Source: Flavobacterium psychrophilum (GTDB taxonomy: Bacteria; Bacteroidota; Bacteroidia; Flavobacteriales; Flavobacteriaceae). Taken from it: a stretch of DNA of 64,000 nt. Where the stretch lies: assembly GCA_001708385.1 (NCBI GenBank), contig CP012388.1, positions 2,356,001 to 2,420,000 on the forward strand, read 5' to 3'. Of this stretch, positions 34,482 to 43,942 are shown piece by piece; the first letter of the stretch is position 1, and the number at the start of each line of letters is the position of its first letter. A program made the translations under genes and the position numbers. The notes under the pieces were generated by a model. That model was not told the origin of the DNA and did not search any database. It was given only the letters and a program-made list of their open reading frames with translations.

Positions 34482-37400
34482 ATGAAAAAAATTACTTTGA
34501 TGATCTTTGTGTCATTGATGTCCTTTTTTGCGTATGCCCAGCTGCCAGAGTATCAGTTTGAAGATGCCTGGACCGGCTCTCCCGCGGCCCCGCCTAACTG
34601 GATTGTAATCAATGAACATGGACCTACTTACACCTGGGCTCGTACTGTGCCGGGTATTCCTACCCAACCACCTTATGGCGGTACGGGTTACTCTGCCTAC
34701 ATAAGAAGGGAAGAAGCCCCACCAACAGGTGCAATTCCTACAGACTGGCTTGTAAGCAGTGCTTTTCCTATGGTTAATAATGCCGAGCTGAGATTTCAGT
34801 CGAGGTTATTTACAGAGGGAGACCAGGGAAGTTTATTCAGAATTTATATTGTTAAGGATACCGGTAACCCGGCTGATATGACAGTTGATAAAATTCAGGA
34901 TGAGGGAGTTATGATATTTGGCTCCAGCCCTTATACAGAAAGCCAGTTAATGCCCGGACAACAAACTGTCTGGAAAGAATTAACCTATGCACTTCCTGCC
35001 AATACATTATGGCCGGCAGGTACTAATGTTCGTGTTGCCTTTGTAATGGAAGGTAACTTTAAAGATCAGTGGTTTATAGATAACGTAAAAGTTTCGGCGC
35101 TATGTATTGCGCCTACAGGCGTTTCTAATACCGCTGCAACAGACACTACTGCAACTTTTACATGGACAGATGCTGCGGCGTCTAACAAATGGGAGGTAGC
35201 AATTGCTAAAGAAATTGATGCAGTTCCTACATCAGGAGATATTGTGATGGGACCGCTTCCATATACAAAAACAGGTCTTGAGCCTTGTACAGATTATAAG
35301 GTCTTTGTACGATCGGTATGTCCTGACGGCGGAACCAGCCCGTGGACTAATGTGTTGTTTTTCTCCACGCGGTGTTTAGGTGAAACCTGTGCTTTGCCTA
35401 TTGTAATTCCTCCGGCAAATGCATATACTACCACAGATAATACTGCAAATTATGCAGATATGTATGAGGCTACAGGTGCAGCCGGATGTAATACTTCGGG
35501 TAATTACCTTTCGGGTAACGATGCTGTGTATTCTTATACTCCGGGTACATCGGGTAATTATAACATAGAAATTAAAAATGGTGTTACCTCTGCAGGAGTT
35601 TTTGTTTTTGCAAGTTGCGCTAATTTATCTCAGGCAACTACAGGATGTTTAAATGGAGCTGTTGTTACTTCAAGTTCGGCAGGGGGTGCTAAAATAGCCT
35701 CAATGCCATTGGATGCAGATACAACATATATTATTGTTGTTTCTTCAGGATCATCGGCATCGACTACACCATACAGACTAACTATACAACAGGTGTTTTG
35801 TACAGAGCCAACTCTAGGCGTGTTTAACACTCCTACAAGTAGCTCTGCAACCCTAACCTGGACTAAAGCTGCAACAAGCATAGATGCATGGCAGGTAGCT
35901 GTACAGCCGTTAAACTCTGGCTTACCAACAGGTAACGGGGTGCCGGTTACAGGTACACCTAGTTATAATGCAACGCAGACTGTTGGGGGACAATCACTTC
36001 AGCCTGCTACGACATATGAATTTTACGTAAGAGAAACGTGTCCGGGCGGTACTTCATACAGCCCATGGGCAGGTCCATTCTTATTTTCAACTACACAGAT
36101 ACCTACCGGTCTGCCATATCTTCAAAATTTTGAAAATGGCAATGCAGGTATGTCTATCAGTAATGGTTTGCAAACAAATGTTTGGAAGTTAGGTACAGAT
36201 GCAACTACAGGTATAACTAGTAATTCGTTGTTTATTACAAACAACAATACAACAAATGAGTATACTACAACAGTAGCGTCAACTGTTCATGCTTACAGAG
36301 ATATACAGATGCCGGGCGTTATTGGCCAGTTGAGCCTTAGCTTTGATTGGAGAGGGATTGGCGAATCGTCATTTGACCGTTTAAAGGTATGGATGGTTCC
36401 TGCGAGCTATGTCCCTGTTCCTGGTACTCAGATAACTACAAGCAACGGTATGCAGATAGGCGGCAACTTTAGTGCTAAGGCTGAATGGTCCAACTCACTT
36501 TTAGTATTTAATGCCCCCGCTGCATGGAACGGTGCTGTAATGAGACTGGTTTTTGAATGGAGAAATGATACTTTTACGGGAACTCAGCCTCCCGTGGCTA
36601 TTGATAACATTAATTTATCATTAGTAACGTGTCCTCAGCCTACAGCGCTTACACTTGATTCTTTGGCAATTGGTCAGGCTGTTGTAAAATGGACAGCGCC
36701 GGCAATTGTTCCTCCGACGTATGATTTGTTTGTAACTACAGATCAGGCGCAAGTTCCTACCACAACTACTGTTCCATCATATAATGGTATTGCAGGTACT
36801 ACATATACTATACCATCGCTTATACCGTCAACAGCATATTATGTTTATGTAAGAGCACATTGTAGTGATACCGATACAAGTTATTGGACAGGTCCTTTAA
36901 CTTTTTATGCACCGCAGATTCCTGCGGATATGGACTATAGCCAGAATTTTGATACCGGAGCTCACGGATTTACTTTAAATAACGGTACTCAGCCTAATAA
37001 ATGGTATGTTGGTACTGCTACAAGCAATAGTCCATCATCATCATTATATATTTCTGATACTAACGGAACAACAAATACCTATAATGTAGAGTTGTCTTCT
37101 GTTACACATGCGTACAGAGATATAAAAATGCCGCAAACTATCCCTTCAAATCAGGTTAGCCTTACTTTTGACTGGAAAGCCAATGGAGAGGGTACTTCAG
37201 ACCGATTAAGAGTATGGCTTGTGCCTATTACTTTTACACCAACTGCCGGCACGGCGATGGGTGCTTCGAGTGGACAGTTGATAGGTTCATATAGCCAAAA
37301 TGGCACTACGTGGTCTACTGTAAGTACTATTTTTAATGCTACAGATTGGCCTGATACTACAAAAAGACTTGTTTTTGAATGGATAAATGACAGTTTTGGA

Positions 37401-40400
37401 GGTTCTTCGCCAGCAGCAGCTATAGACAACATAAACCTTAAGGTTGTTTCTTGTCCTGCGCCAACCGGCTTAACGATTGCCTCTACGGCTCCGGGATCTG
37501 CTTCATTTACATGGACGGCTCCTGCGGGAACTGTTGTGCCTGAAGGCTACCAGTATTATTATAATACAACCGGTGTTCCTCCTACAGATGCTACCGAGCC
37601 AATAGGTTCTGTAACAGGTGTAACAACAGCAACAATATCAGGTTTTGGCGAATCGATAAATTATACGGTATGGATAAGAAGTAATTGCGGATCTGGCGGA
37701 ACCAGTTTATGGGCACCTCCGGTAAGTTTCCTTTCACCACAAACTCCTGCTACTATAGATTATTCTCAGAACTTTGATACCGGCGCTCACAATTGGGCAT
37801 TGAGTAATGGTACTCAGGTTAATAAATGGATAGTAGGGTCTGATACAAGCAACAGTGCTCCTAATTCGTTATACATTAGTAGTAATGGTTCTACTAATAC
37901 ATATAATATTAACCAGGCATCTGTAGTACACGCCTACAGAGACGTGATTATACCTGACAACTCAGACCAGCTTCTTCTTCAGTTCGACTGGAAAAGTATA
38001 GGCGAAATAAACGACTACTTTAGGGTATGGCTTGTTCCCGCAAGTTATTCACCAGTTCCCGGAACGCAAATAACGGCTACTAATAGTGGTGGTGGTATTC
38101 CTATAGATGGCGGTAATTTTACAGGTTCTACAATCTGGAAAACACGACAGTCTATTATTGGAGCCGCAAGTTTTAGCGGACAGGTGAGAAGACTCGTATT
38201 TGAGTGGAGAAATAATGGCTCTAACGGAGACCAGTCTCCAGCGGCAATAGATAATATTAAATTATCGGTAGTAAAATGTCCTCAGCCACTTGCACTTGCT
38301 TTAACAAGTAATACCACGGCAGGTACTACATTTACGTGGTCGCCACCGGCATCGGGAGCACCAGCTTCTTACGATTACTACTACACATCCAGTGCTACGC
38401 TCCCAACAGAAGACACTGTAGAGTCTGGTAATACCAGTGCAACAACTGTAACATTGAATTTACCAAATTCAACCAACTACTTTTTCTATGTTAGAAGTAA
38501 TTGTGGAGGAGATGGTACAAGTATCTGGACAGGGCCTATAAACTTTAATACGCCTCAGGTTCCAGTAAACATGCCTTATGCTCAGTACTTTGAAGAGCCT
38601 ACTCATGGCTTTGCGTTAAGCAGTGGTGCTCAGGTAGACAAATGGTACTATGGTACTGCTACCAGCAGTAGTGCAACTCATTCACTTTACATAAGTAATG
38701 ATGGAGGTGTAACAAACAATTATACCATAACAACTGCAAACGTTTCGCACGTTTATAGAGATATAAATATTCCTGCAGGAACTACTCAGCTTGATATTGC
38801 TTTTGATTGGAGAGCGGCGGGACAAACTGCTCAGGATTATTTAAGGGCATGGTTTGTGCCGGCGACATTTGAACCTGTACCTGGAACTCAGATCGTTCCG
38901 GCTAACGGAATTCAGATTGGAACAAACTATAATCAAAAAGCAGAGTGGACACATGCAGATGCTATTATTACCCTTCCGGCTGCTTATCAGGGGCAGACAG
39001 GAAGAATAGTCTTTGAATGGAAAGCAAATAACAGTACCGGTGCGCAACCTGCCGGCGCTGTAGATAATATTGAAGTAAAAGCCTACTCATGCCCTAAGCC
39101 TACAGCATTAGTTGTAGACCAGGTTGGTGTAACCACAGCCAGGTTAAATTGGGAAGAGCAGGGTACTGCGAGCCAGTGGGAAGTTTACGCCGTTCCTGTA
39201 GGATCGCCAATACCAACAACTGCTACAGTTGGAGAAATTGCATCTTCTAAACCTTATGTGTTAGGGAATTTACAAGGAGCAACAAACTATCAGTTCTATG
39301 TAAGGGCGATATGCGGCCCCGGCGACAAAAGCCGTTGGTCTGGCCCAATTGAATTTAGAACAACTGTTTGCGAGGTAGAGGAGCAGTGTGTTGTTAACTT
39401 TATACTTACTGACGGTGGCGGAGACGGCTGGAATACCAATACAATTACTGTGAGCCAAGGTGGTTTTGTTGTAGGAGTGCTTGGTCCTCAGATTACAGGA
39501 GCAGGGCCTACTACAGTAACATTAACACTATGTAAAGGTTTACCTTATGAAGTATTCTGGGGTCCTGACGGATATGATTCTGACGAAATAGGATTGGAAA
39601 TTGTTAATCCGTTTAATGGGCAAACAGTTTTCAGAAGACCTATGAATACTTTAAACTCAGATCAAAACACATTGTTATATACAGGTATTGCCTTCTGCGA
39701 GGATATTACATGTCCTCAGCCTGTAAGTCTTGCAAGTAAAAATGTTGTTAACGCGCCAAACACAACAGAATTAAGTTGGACTCCTGGTGGTGCAGAGACA
39801 CAATGGGAAATTGTTGTTCAGGTTCAGGGAACTGGTTTCCCGGCAGCTCCGGGGTCTACTCCAGAGATTATTAGTGTAAGCGAGCCTAGTTATACTTACG
39901 CTAACCTTACACCGAGCACTCCTTACGAGTTTTATGTAAGAGCTATTTGTGGTACTGATGATCAGAGCTACTGGTCAGGACCTCTTAAGTTCTCGATATT
40001 TACGCCGCCTGCTTGTGCAGATGTAGTGGTGTTAGATAAGGATCTTGAAATTATTGCACCCGATACAGAATATTTAATATGCTCTGGTGAAGATGTGTGT
40101 GTAGATTTTTCTGCAAACTATTTTACAGCAGCAGCAGAAACAACATCTTATTCAGTAGAAAGCATTCCGTTTAACCCTCCATTCCCTACGCTTGGTGGTA
40201 CATCATTACCTGTAGGAAGTGATGATATCTGGTCGCCGAAAATTGATTTACCGTTTGAATTTTGTTTCTATGGTAATTCTTATAACTCAGCACAGGTTGG
40301 TGCAAATGGCCTTGTAAGCTTTAACGTTGACCATTATTCAGGTGAGGGAAGTGGATACATATTCCCGGAACAGGCACCTAATACAGATTTTGTTGAGCGA

Positions 40401-42884
40401 GAAATTAGTAACGCTATATATGGTGTAATGCAGGATACAGATCCTTCAATATTCAACTATTTTACCGCACCAAACATCAATTATCAGGTGTTGGGTAATT
40501 ACCCTTGTCGTGCACTTGTAGTTAGCTTTAATGAGCTGGCTCAGTATGGGTGTAATTCAGACGAGACTGTTGGAGCGCAAAGTTCTCAGATCATAATATA
40601 TGAAGTTACTAATATAATTGAAGTATATGTAAAAAGAAGGGTTCCTTGTAACGCACACCAAGCAGGTAGAGGAATTATTGGTATTCAGAATGCAACAGGA
40701 ACTGCTGCAGTTATTCCTCCGGGAAGAAATACAGGAAACTGGTCTGTACTTACACCGGAAGCATGGAGGTTTACACCAAACGGAACTCCAACGGTTAACT
40801 TTGAGTGGTTAAAGAACGGAGAATCGTATAGTACAGATAAAGATATTAATGTATGTGGCGAAACAGGAACAACTGTTATGACTGCCCGTGCAACATATTC
40901 TTTATGTAACGGTGAAACTATTGTTAGGGAAAGTGAGTTTTCTTTAACTGTAACAGAACAAATAGTTCCTGATACAGATCCGGTAGACATTACTAAATGT
41001 GGTAATGGTGGTGAAGTTACAGTTGAACTTACAGATGCTGTTGCCGATTTATTTGCTAATCCGGCAGGATATGATGTAACATTCTTTGCTACAGAGCAAA
41101 ATGCAATAGATAATGTAGATAACATACCAAGCACTTTTGTTACAGATGTAACTACTACCATTTGGGTAAGAGTTAGCAGAGGTACAGAGCCGTGTTTTAT
41201 TACAAGATCATTCCAGGTAATTGTATCTAATCAGGGTCCTGTATTTACAATAACACCGGACGTATCTATTTGCGAGGGCAGTACAACTATAATCTCTGTA
41301 ACGCCGGGCGACTTTAATGAAACCGAGGCAACGTACGAGTGGACACTGGATGGTGTTTTACTACCAGACGTAACAAGGTCTATTACTGTTTCGGCAGCCG
41401 GAGAATACAAAGTGGTCGTAACTAAAAATGAGTGCGAAAGTACAGCTACAACAACTGTAACTGTAGTACCGCTACCGGTTGCAGATACCCAGCCAGATGT
41501 AACAGAATGCGAAAGCTATCTACTACCTGTGCCGAGCGCCAACAACAGTTATTATACTGCTCCTGGCGGGACTACAGGTTCTGGAACTCTAATAGATCCT
41601 ACGCAGCCTATTACTGCTACGCAGTCAATTTATGTGTATGCCGTATCGACGGATCTGGCTACGTGTACAAGTGAAAGCTCGTTCATAGTAACTATAGAGC
41701 AGAAACCGGTTATTAATACAAGTACAGAAGATGTGCTTGCATGTGGAACGTATACGCTTCCTGCACCGGCAGCAAATGAGGTGTATTACACTGCTACAGG
41801 TGGCCCTAACGGATTTGGTACTATTATAGACATTACTACCCCAATGCCGATTGGTACCTATGAGATTTTTGTATACGAAGAGTCTGTCAGCTGTTCTGCT
41901 GAAGATAGCTTTATTGTAAAAGTATCTCAGATACCTACGGCAGATGCTCCGGCAGATGAGGTTCGTTGTGATGCATATGTGCTTCCGGCACTAAGCTTCC
42001 AGAATGAATATCGCACTCAGCCGGGCGGACAGGGAGATGTCATAGCAGCAGGTACTTCTATTACTTCTACACAAACCATTTATGTATACGCCTTTATTGA
42101 AGGAAATACAAATTGTTTTGCTGAAAGCGAATTTACAGTAACTATTACTCCAACACCGGCATTCAATCTTGGTGGACCGTACAATGTTTGTCAGCCATCA
42201 AATGCTGTAATAAACGTTAATAACGCAAACTTTACAGATGCAGACGTTACTTATGAATGGACTCTAAACGGTAATCCTATTGCAAATAACACAGGTAGTC
42301 TTATCGCTACTGAGTTTGGTACATATTCATTAACTGTAACCAGAGGAGATTGTGTTCATACAGAAAGTGTTGAGGTAGTATTAAACAACACTTCTTTTGA
42401 CCTTGGCTTTACTGATGGATGCGACGGAAACACTTATTCTGTTGAAGTAGTTGATGTTAACGGTTCATTTAACATCGATACTGCTACATATTCATGGTCA
42501 GGTCCCGGAGGGTTTACGGCTACAGATCGCGAAATATTCCCGAAAGTGATTGGAGATTACACTGTAGTTGTTACAAGTGCAGATGGATGTGTTTCTGAAG
42601 ATGTATTCCCTGTAATAAGTACAACCTGCGATATACCACGTGGTATATCTCCTAACAACGATGGATTGAATGACAATTTTGACCTGAGCGGACTTGGTGT
42701 TAAAAAGCTTGTTATTTTCAACCGTTACGGACAGGAAGTGTATTCAAGGAATAACTATAAAGATGAATGGCATGGACAGGGACGTGGTTCGGAAGAACTG
42801 CCAACAGGTACATACTTCTATATGGTAGAACGTACAAACGGTGAGTCTAAAACCGGATGGGTTTATATCAATAGAGAAGAATAA
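34482..42884 (+). CDS. Giant multidomain T9SS type B cell-surface protein
   Basis: A 2,800-residue secreted protein. In order: signal peptide (1-20); choice-of-anchor-J (cAJ) domain about 22-205; fibronectin III (FN3) about 209-298; a PPC-like domain about 300-440; FN3 about 441-540; four cAJ+FN3 modules starting at about 544, 819, 1092 and 1365; a TDGGGDGW-containing domain about 1631-1745; FN3 to about 1843; a Cys-containing beta domain about 1844-2125; then Ig/PKD-like domains, including three 80-residue repeats with YTLPAP-type motifs; and a type B C-terminal domain (about 2715-2800: ISPNNDGLNDNF, FNRYGQEVYS). It is exported by T9SS and anchored on the surface, probably for adhesion or binding. 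PorP/SprF and PorE-like genes follow. Confidence 0.9.
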   Translation: MKKITLMIFVSLMSFFAYAQLPEYQFEDAWTGSPAAPPNWIVINEHGPTYTWARTVPGIPTQPPYGGTGYSAYIRREEAPPTGAIPTDWLVSSAFPMVNNAELRFQSRLFTEGDQGSLFRIYIVKDTGNPADMTVDKIQDEGVMIFGSSPYTESQLMPGQQTVWKELTYALPANTLWPAGTNVRVAFVMEGNFKDQWFIDNVKVSALCIAPTGVSNTAATDTTATFTWTDAAASNKWEVAIAKEIDAVPTSGDIVMGPLPYTKTGLEPCTDYKVFVRSVCPDGGTSPWTNVLFFSTRCLGETCALPIVIPPANAYTTTDNTANYADMYEATGAAGCNTSGNYLSGNDAVYSYTPGTSGNYNIEIKNGVTSAGVFVFASCANLSQATTGCLNGAVVTSSSAGGAKIASMPLDADTTYIIVVSSGSSASTTPYRLTIQQVFCTEPTLGVFNTPTSSSATLTWTKAATSIDAWQVAVQPLNSGLPTGNGVPVTGTPSYNATQTVGGQSLQPATTYEFYVRETCPGGTSYSPWAGPFLFSTTQIPTGLPYLQNFENGNAGMSISNGLQTNVWKLGTDATTGITSNSLFITNNNTTNEYTTTVASTVHAYRDIQMPGVIGQLSLSFDWRGIGESSFDRLKVWMVPASYVPVPGTQITTSNGMQIGGNFSAKAEWSNSLLVFNAPAAWNGAVMRLVFEWRNDTFTGTQPPVAIDNINLSLVTCPQPTALTLDSLAIGQAVVKWTAPAIVPPTYDLFVTTDQAQVPTTTTVPSYNGIAGTTYTIPSLIPSTAYYVYVRAHCSDTDTSYWTGPLTFYAPQIPADMDYSQNFDTGAHGFTLNNGTQPNKWYVGTATSNSPSSSLYISDTNGTTNTYNVELSSVTHAYRDIKMPQTIPSNQVSLTFDWKANGEGTSDRLRVWLVPITFTPTAGTAMGASSGQLIGSYSQNGTTWSTVSTIFNATDWPDTTKRLVFEWINDSFGGSSPAAAIDNINLKVVSCPAPTGLTIASTAPGSASFTWTAPAGTVVPEGYQYYYNTTGVPPTDATEPIGSVTGVTTATISGFGESINYTVWIRSNCGSGGTSLWAPPVSFLSPQTPATIDYSQNFDTGAHNWALSNGTQVNKWIVGSDTSNSAPNSLYISSNGSTNTYNINQASVVHAYRDVIIPDNSDQLLLQFDWKSIGEINDYFRVWLVPASYSPVPGTQITATNSGGGIPIDGGNFTGSTIWKTRQSIIGAASFSGQVRRLVFEWRNNGSNGDQSPAAIDNIKLSVVKCPQPLALALTSNTTAGTTFTWSPPASGAPASYDYYYTSSATLPTEDTVESGNTSATTVTLNLPNSTNYFFYVRSNCGGDGTSIWTGPINFNTPQVPVNMPYAQYFEEPTHGFALSSGAQVDKWYYGTATSSSATHSLYISNDGGVTNNYTITTANVSHVYRDINIPAGTTQLDIAFDWRAAGQTAQDYLRAWFVPATFEPVPGTQIVPANGIQIGTNYNQKAEWTHADAIITLPAAYQGQTGRIVFEWKANNSTGAQPAGAVDNIEVKAYSCPKPTALVVDQVGVTTARLNWEEQGTASQWEVYAVPVGSPIPTTATVGEIASSKPYVLGNLQGATNYQFYVRAICGPGDKSRWSGPIEFRTTVCEVEEQCVVNFILTDGGGDGWNTNTITVSQGGFVVGVLGPQITGAGPTTVTLTLCKGLPYEVFWGPDGYDSDEIGLEIVNPFNGQTVFRRPMNTLNSDQNTLLYTGIAFCEDITCPQPVSLASKNVVNAPNTTELSWTPGGAETQWEIVVQVQGTGFPAAPGSTPEIISVSEPSYTYANLTPSTPYEFYVRAICGTDDQSYWSGPLKFSIFTPPACADVVVLDKDLEIIAPDTEYLICSGEDVCVDFSANYFTAAAETTSYSVESIPFNPPFPTLGGTSLPVGSDDIWSPKIDLPFEFCFYGNSYNSAQVGANGLVSFNVDHYSGEGSGYIFPEQAPNTDFVEREISNAIYGVMQDTDPSIFNYFTAPNINYQVLGNYPCRALVVSFNELAQYGCNSDETVGAQSSQIIIYEVTNIIEVYVKRRVPCNAHQAGRGIIGIQNATGTAAVIPPGRNTGNWSVLTPEAWRFTPNGTPTVNFEWLKNGESYSTDKDINVCGETGTTVMTARATYSLCNGETIVRESEFSLTVTEQIVPDTDPVDITKCGNGGEVTVELTDAVADLFANPAGYDVTFFATEQNAIDNVDNIPSTFVTDVTTTIWVRVSRGTEPCFITRSFQVIVSNQGPVFTITPDVSICEGSTTIISVTPGDFNETEATYEWTLDGVLLPDVTRSITVSAAGEYKVVVTKNECESTATTTVTVVPLPVADTQPDVTECESYLLPVPSANNSYYTAPGGTTGSGTLIDPTQPITATQSIYVYAVSTDLATCTSESSFIVTIEQKPVINTSTEDVLACGTYTLPAPAANEVYYTATGGPNGFGTIIDITTPMPIGTYEIFVYEESVSCSAEDSFIVKVSQIPTADAPADEVRCDAYVLPALSFQNEYRTQPGGQGDVIAAGTSITSTQTIYVYAFIEGNTNCFAESEFTVTITPTPAFNLGGPYNVCQPSNAVINVNNANFTDADVTYEWTLNGNPIANNTGSLIATEFGTYSLTVTRGDCVHTESVEVVLNNTSFDLGFTDGCDGNTYSVEVVDVNGSFNIDTATYSWSGPGGFTATDREIFPKVIGDYTVVVTSADGCVSEDVFPVISTTCDIPRGISPNNDGLNDNFDLSGLGVKKLVIFNRYGQEVYSRNNYKDEWHGQGRGSEELPTGTYFYMVERTNGESKTGWVYINREE
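36112..39066 (+). repeat. Four tandem cAJ+FN3 coding modules
   Basis: Modules begin near 36112, 36937, 37756 and 38574, so the period is close to 820 bases. Each opens with a Y-Q-x-F segment (such as DYSQNFDTGAHGF), has a conserved HAYRDI and FDW core, and ends in a Trp-rich FN3. The DNA copies have diverged, so the duplication is not recent. Confidence 0.8.
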
Positions 42885-42908
42885 CAACATTTTATAAAAA
42901 AAAGTATG

Positions 42909-42948
42909 GACAAACCCTCGCTACATAGTGAGGGTTTGTCTTTTTTTT
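42909..42948 (+). terminator. Terminator of the giant surface protein gene
   Basis: A 15-bp stem (42909-42923 with 42926-42940; the top of it will open into the loop) with one G-U pair, followed by eight T. It separates the adhesin from the sprF-type gene, so they are probably different transcripts. Confidence 0.85.
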
Positions 42949-42985
42949 ATATTTTTACCCAAAACCATAGCATAACACACATTAC

Positions 42986-43921
42986 ATGAAGAAACTTTAC
43001 CTTGCAGCACTATTGGCGCTGGGCGGCCTTGCGGATGCTACTGCACAGCAGGATCCTCATTACACACAGTACATGTATAACATGAACGTGATTAACCCGG
43101 CATACGCCGGTAGTAAGGAAAACCTATCTTTCGGGTTATTATACCGTAAGCAGTGGGTTGACATTGAAGATTCACCCACTACGATGACCTTTTCAGGGAG
43201 CAGCCCTGTAGGCAAGAACGTAGGTTTGGGGTTATCAGTTATCAATGACAAGATTGGCCCTGTAGAAGAGACCAATGCATACGCAGATTTCTCTTATACG
43301 CTAAACTTAGGTGGCGAGCACCGTTTGGCATTAGGATTAAAAGCGGGAGCTACTTTCCACAAAGTAGGACTATTTACAGACATTGGACGTGACAACGTAC
43401 CACAACCGGGCGACCCTGCCTTTAGCGAAGACATCAGCAGGACGTATTTTAACGTAGGTGCAGGTTTCTTTTACTACACACAGAAGTATTATTTAGCGTT
43501 CTCGGTACCAAACATGCTTAAGAGCAAGCACCTTGATTACAGGGATGTTAATGGTACAAGACAATTCGGATCAGAGACATCACATTACTTCTTAACGGGA
43601 GGTTATGTATTCCAGTTGGGCGATAACCTAAAGATGAAGCCATCATTCATGTTAAAATCATCATTTGATGTATCACCATCAGTAGACGGATCTTTAAACT
43701 TCTTATTCTTTGAGCGTTTTGAGATAGGGGCAACTTACAGGCTTGATGATAGTTTTGGAGGAATGGTAAACTTTGCCATTACACCAAACCTAAGGATAGG
43801 TTATGCGTATGACCACATCGTGTCAGACCTTAATGTAACTACGCCTGCATCACACGAGGTAATATTACTGTTTGACCTGAACTTCCCTAAAAAAGTATCA
43901 CGTTCACCACGTTATTTCTAA
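42986..43921 (+). CDS. PorP/SprF family T9SS membrane protein
   Basis: A 311-residue outer-membrane barrel with a signal peptide (cleavage after ATA near 21). The opening QQDPHYTQYMYNMNVINPAYAGSKE is the PorP/SprF signature, and the C-terminal strands end in FDLNFP. Members associate with type B T9SS cargo; SprF is needed for SprB secretion in F. johnsoniae. This one follows the giant type B protein, so it is probably its dedicated partner (inference from position). Confidence 0.93.
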   Translation: MKKLYLAALLALGGLADATAQQDPHYTQYMYNMNVINPAYAGSKENLSFGLLYRKQWVDIEDSPTTMTFSGSSPVGKNVGLGLSVINDKIGPVEETNAYADFSYTLNLGGEHRLALGLKAGATFHKVGLFTDIGRDNVPQPGDPAFSEDISRTYFNVGAGFFYYTQKYYLAFSVPNMLKSKHLDYRDVNGTRQFGSETSHYFLTGGYVFQLGDNLKMKPSFMLKSSFDVSPSVDGSLNFLFFERFEIGATYRLDDSFGGMVNFAITPNLRIGYAYDHIVSDLNVTTPASHEVILLFDLNFPKKVSRSPRYF

Positions 43922-43942
43922 ACCTAAAAGCGACTTAAGAAA

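Noticed and set aside
36112..39066. The direct repeats as a CRISPR array
   Set aside because: The period is about 820 bases, the repeats are diverged and in-frame, and they encode protein modules.
40685..41161. A 158-codon minus-strand frame inside the giant surface protein gene
   Set aside because: A shadow of the Thr/Val-rich coding strand, with no start signal or family.
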